From DATJLY01 sp035604195 (GTDB lineage Bacteria > Pseudomonadota > Alphaproteobacteria > ATCC43930 > CGMCC-115725): a DNA stretch of 63,112 bases. The position numbers were made by a program, and so were the translations under genes. The stretch is from assembly GCA_035604195.1 (NCBI GenBank), contig DATNIY010000007.1:1-63112 (forward strand), written 5' to 3'. Of this stretch, positions 60,167 to 63,112 are shown piece by piece. How positions within the stretch are numbered: the stretch's first letter is position 1; each line of letters starts with the position of its first letter. Below the pieces are notes generated by a model. The model saw only the letters and a list, made by a program, of their open reading frames with translations. It did not search any database and had not been told where the DNA came from.

Positions 60167-61032
60167 CAGAAGCGGCCCTCCTCGCCGAGGAGGCCGCGTG
60201 GGCGAACCAGCAGAACGAGACCCATCATCACGTAGATGACGGCCTCGGTGGCCGAGGGGAAAAATACCGTGGTGACACCCGAGGCGACCCCGATCAGCAG
60301 GCCGCCCAATAGCGTGCCGGGCAGGCTGCCGAGGCCGCCGACGATGATCGTGACGAAGCTCGGCATGATCAGCGAGGTGCCGATCACGGGCTGGAGGCCA
60401 AGCATGCCGGCGGCGAGCACCCCGGCGAGCCCGGCGAGGTAGATGCCGAGACCGAAATTGAGGTTGCGCAGGAGGCGCACGTTGACGCCGAGCACCGAGA
60501 CGGTCTCGAGGTCCAATGTCCCGGCACGGATGCGCATGCCGAGGCGCGTGCGGGTCAGGATGAGGAACAGGCCCGCGACCGCCACGCCGACCAGCAGGAC
60601 CATGAACACGCGATAGCCGGTCAGGAAGAAGTATTCGACGCTGAGCGGCTGCATCAGCCAGTCGGGCACCTGATAGGGCATGCTCTGCGCGCCCCAGATG
60701 AAGCGCGTGCCGTCCTCGATGATATAGGCGAGGCCGAAGGTGAGCAGCAGACTGTAGAGCGGATCGCGCCCGTAAAGGCGGCGGATCAGAACGCGCTCGA
60801 CGATGAGGCCGATGAAGGCGGTCAGGAAGGGGGCGACCAGCAGCGCGCCCCAAAAGCCGATAAAGGGAATGAGAACATAGGCGATATAGCCGCCGATCGC
60901 GAGGAACCCACCATGGGCGAAATTGATCACGCCGGAGAGGTTCAGGATCAGCGAGAGACCGAGGGCCATGAGCGCATAGAATGCGCCGACGATCAGGCCG
61001 TTGAAGACGTTGAACAGAATCAACTGAGTCAT
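60166..61032 (-). CDS. livH: Branched-chain amino acid-type ABC permease LivH
   Basis: A 288-residue permease with about eight helices. It begins MTQLILFNVFNGLIVGAFYA, then SLILNLSGVINFAHGGFLAI and a late MPSFVTIIVGGLGSLPGTLL, all typical for LivH. Start at 61032 is chosen because upstream residues are arginine-rich and out of family. It forms a heterodimer with LivM. Confidence 0.94.
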   Translation of the reverse strand: MTQLILFNVFNGLIVGAFYALMALGLSLILNLSGVINFAHGGFLAIGGYIAYVLIPFIGFWGALLVAPFLTAFIGLIVERVLIRRLYGRDPLYSLLLTFGLAYIIEDGTRFIWGAQSMPYQVPDWLMQPLSVEYFFLTGYRVFMVLLVGVAVAGLFLILTRTRLGMRIRAGTLDLETVSVLGVNVRLLRNLNFGLGIYLAGLAGVLAAGMLGLQPVIGTSLIMPSFVTIIVGGLGSLPGTLLGGLLIGVASGVTTVFFPSATEAVIYVMMGLVLLVRPRGLLGEEGRF

Positions 61033-61128
61033 GCGCGCGTCACGCCGAATCCCCCGCATCCTCTCGCGCACCGGGCGCCGCGTGATCCGCGACGCCCGGT
61101 ATCACGAGATATCAATCCGGCCCGCGTG

Positions 61129-62388
61129 TTACGCCGGCCAAGTCATCTTGCATCCGGTGTCCTCGAGCGTTCCGGAAATCTCGGCGCCCTTGACGACGTC
61201 CGTCACCTTGAACAGATCGTCGGGCGCACTGCCCTTCGCCTGCGCATGGCCGACATAGAGGTTGCCGATGAGCTGGTTCTGCCCGGCGCGGAAAAAGGCG
61301 CCATCCGGCATGAGCGCCACCTCGGGCGGAAGCTTGAAGCCCTGGAGGAACTTGGCCATCTTGACCGCATCGAGGGACTTCGCACCATTCGCCGCGAGAG
61401 CGCAGGTCCAGGTCGAGGAGAAGCCGAACCAGGTGCGCGCGGTCGGCACGCGGCCGGTCTTTTTCTTGATGGCGGCGACGAATTCGGCGACGTGCGGCAC
61501 GTGGGGCTGGTTCCAATACCATTCGAACACCCAGGTACCGATGCGCGCCTCGGGCGGCAGGCCCTCGAGCGGCTCGAGCTCTCCTTGGGCGCCGGCGAGA
61601 TGGATGCGCTTGTCGAGGCCGAACTGTACGGCCTGCTTGAGCGCGTTCACTTGGTCGTCGCCCTGGACCAGGAAGATGATGACGTCCGGTTTCGTCGCCT
61701 GAGCCTTGATCAAGTAAGAGGAGAAGTCCGTGGTGCCAAGCGGCGTAAGATCGCCGCCGATCCGTTCGCCGCCGAGCGTCGCGGCCGCCTTGATCATGCC
61801 CGCCTCGAGCGTGTGGCCGAAGGCATAGTCCGGCGTGATGTAGTACCACTTCTTGCCGTAGGCCTTGATCAGCGTGCCGGCGACCGCGTTCGCCTCGGTC
61901 TGGGTCGGGTTGCAGATGCGGAACACGTTCCAGTGGCAGGTGGTGCCGGTGACCGCGTCGGTATGGCCGCCGGGCACGATCAGGAACACGCCCTTCTCGT
62001 AGGCGACCGCCGCCATGGCGACGGCAAGTGCCGAATTGATGTTGCCGATCAGGAAATTGACATTGTCGCGATCGATCAGCTTGCGCGCCTTCTGCACCGT
62101 CGTGCCGGCGTCGCCACTGGTCGAATCCTCGACCAGCAGCTCGGCCTGGCGGCCGAGGATGCCGCCCTTGGCGTTGATTTGCTCGATCGCCAGCTGGCAA
62201 CCGTTCAACTCGTTCTTGCCGAGTGCGGCGTAAGTGCCGGTCAGCGGATTATCGAGGCCGATCTTGACGGTCTCTGCGGCACGCGCGGTGATGACGAAGG
62301 GCGCAGCGATCTGCACGAGGCCGGCCGCGGCCGTCGCCTTGATGATCGTGCGCCGATCGAGCCGGCCCGACAAACCTTCCTTGGTCAT
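61129..62388 (-). CDS. Branched-chain amino acid-type ABC substrate-binding protein, Tat-exported
   Basis: A 419-residue type I periplasmic binding protein. Residues 1-38 hold a twin-arginine type signal (RLDRRTIIKATAAAGLVQIA ... TARA). The mature part has VKIGLDNPLTGTYAALGKNE, LAIEQINAKGGILGRQAELL and VFLIVPGGHTDAVTGTTCHW. It resembles urea/amide and short-acid binders in the LivK superfamily as much as leucine binders, so ligand is open. GGAGG stands 7 bases before ATG. First gene of the liv operon. Confidence 0.92.
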   Translation of the reverse strand: MTKEGLSGRLDRRTIIKATAAAGLVQIAAPFVITARAAETVKIGLDNPLTGTYAALGKNELNGCQLAIEQINAKGGILGRQAELLVEDSTSGDAGTTVQKARKLIDRDNVNFLIGNINSALAVAMAAVAYEKGVFLIVPGGHTDAVTGTTCHWNVFRICNPTQTEANAVAGTLIKAYGKKWYYITPDYAFGHTLEAGMIKAAATLGGERIGGDLTPLGTTDFSSYLIKAQATKPDVIIFLVQGDDQVNALKQAVQFGLDKRIHLAGAQGELEPLEGLPPEARIGTWVFEWYWNQPHVPHVAEFVAAIKKKTGRVPTARTWFGFSSTWTCALAANGAKSLDAVKMAKFLQGFKLPPEVALMPDGAFFRAGQNQLIGNLYVGHAQAKGSAPDDLFKVTDVVKGAEISGTLEDTGCKMTWPA

Positions 62389-62733
62389 TGGCACCCTCCC
62401 TAGTATTGCGCTGTTACCTCAATCATGAGGAATCTCCCGCGACTTCCGCATGGCACGCAGGCCGTCTCCCATGGCCGCGCCATCATCGACAATGTTGCCA
62501 AGACGTTCAAGCCTATCCTTGGTGCCAACATTAAGAAAATGTCAGGTTCCCGCGGCCACGCCGGCGGGATTTGCCTCGAGCCGCCAGCCGCAGGGGGGGC
62601 GGATCGAGGCACGGCGCCCGGCTCTTCCGGCCGGTTGTGGGCCTCGATTCGCTCGCCGTCCTATTTCGGCCGCAAACCGTCTATACTTAAAAATTAAAGG
62701 GCCGTGGCAGCCCGGTATGTGAGGAGGATCAGC
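62389..62733 (+). other. 345-base divergent intergenic region
   Basis: Divergent promoters for the liv operon and the following plus-strand gene must lie here. AT-rich patches stand at 62530-62550 and 62685-62700. I found no convincing gene, repeat or riboswitch; open frames crossing it have atypical composition. Confidence 0.5.
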
Positions 62734-63112
62734 ATGGCGGATCGGCGGCCCGCCTATCCAGGCGGAGCTTCTTGGTCGGTGGAGGACATCCCCTATGAAT
62801 CGCTGGCGCGGGACCGTGTCGCGGCAGACGAGCAGCTGCTGTACATCATCGCGTCGGCCTCGTTCGTCGAGATCACGTCGGACCTCTATACCCGAAATTT
62901 GATCGAGTATTATTCGCGGGACGACGAACTCACGGAGTGGCTCGCCCATTCCTGGGAGCCGGAGGAGGTACAGCACGGCACGGCATTGCGGCGCTATGTC
63001 GAGACTGCCTGGCCCGAATTCGACTGGGAGGGGGCATACCGCAATTTCTTCGCGGAATATTCGCAACTCTGCCGGACCGAGCAGCTGGCGCCGACGCGCG
63101 CCCTCGAGATGG
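62734..63112 (+). CDS. Ferritin-like / acyl-ACP desaturase-like protein, N-terminal part (cut by window edge)
   Basis: The first 126 codons of a gene that runs off the window. ATG follows GAGGAGG by 6 bases. The visible part is helical, with SFVEITSDLYTRNLIEYY and WLAHSWEPEEVQHGTALRRY, the second being an E-E-x-x-H iron-ligand motif typical of acyl-[ACP] desaturase-like ferritin-fold proteins. A VEITSDLYT glutamate would be the first ligand. The call rests on these motifs; the rest of the di-iron set lies outside. Confidence 0.7.
   Translation, partial: MADRRPAYPGGASWSVEDIPYESLARDRVAADEQLLYIIASASFVEITSDLYTRNLIEYYSRDDELTEWLAHSWEPEEVQHGTALRRYVETAWPEFDWEGAYRNFFAEYSQLCRTEQLAPTRALEM

Overview
The window is a GC-rich chromosomal segment, most likely from an alphaproteobacterium of the Rhodospirillales/Rhizobiales type. 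The evidence is gene content: Tad pilus genes of the CpaF/TadB/TadC type, a thiOSGE thiamin operon behind a TPP riboswitch, a prkA-DUF444-spoVR operon, HrpB helicase, Liv-type ABC transport, and a resident phage element whose head-tail order matches the alphaproteobacterial gene-transfer-agent (GTA) lineage. Genes are densely packed, often with 4-base ATGA/GTGA overlaps. No rRNA, tRNA or CRISPR array was seen.

Layout. 1-2.4 kb: end of a tad operon (cpaF 3' end, tadB, tadC). 2.5-6.1 kb (minus): a glutathione transferase and thiO-thiS-thiG-thiE behind a TPP riboswitch. 6.2-10.8 kb: a TadD-like TPR lipoprotein with a C-terminal SPOR domain, a DUF1345 membrane protein, an APH-family kinase and an aspartate dehydrogenase. 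11.3-16.2 kb: prkA, DUF444 and spoVR. 16.2-24.9 kb: msrB, a rubrerythrin-VIT1 fusion, a 50-residue membrane protein, hrpB and two MFS transporters. 25.0-53.3 kb: the phage element. 53.4-63.1 kb: MaoC, a three-gene NMT1-type ABC transporter, an XRE regulator, an AhpD-like protein, a complete livKHMGF branched-chain transporter, and the start of a ferritin-like/desaturase-like gene.

The phage element is the main feature. Read on the minus strand it runs: GcrA-like zinc protein, DUF6456, small terminase, three host-like cargo genes (extradiol-dioxygenase-like, cupredoxin, CHRD), large terminase, portal, protease, capsid, connector, gp10-like, tail terminator, tail tube, tail assembly chaperone with a probable frameshift extension, short tape measure, DUF2460, DUF2163, four signal-peptide-bearing proteins, NlpC/P60, a 1549-residue tail-tip protein, a tail appendage protein and lysis-type genes. 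A LexA/CI-like repressor is transcribed the other way. No integrase or replication gene lies in the window, so this is either a degraded prophage or a domesticated particle.

The most unusual signals are: (i) two near-identical modules, one before each terminase gene, each a near-consensus sigma-70 promoter followed within about 25 bases by an intrinsic-terminator hairpin; (ii) cargo genes between the two terminase genes; (iii) four exported proteins, one with a Tat signal and a LamG/GH43-like architecture, inserted in the tail module; (iv) an 8-T tract that breaks the frame of a repeat-containing exported adhesin-like gene; and (v) one small module inserted in connector, tail tube and tail tip. 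Functions are inferred from reading the translations; no database search was run.
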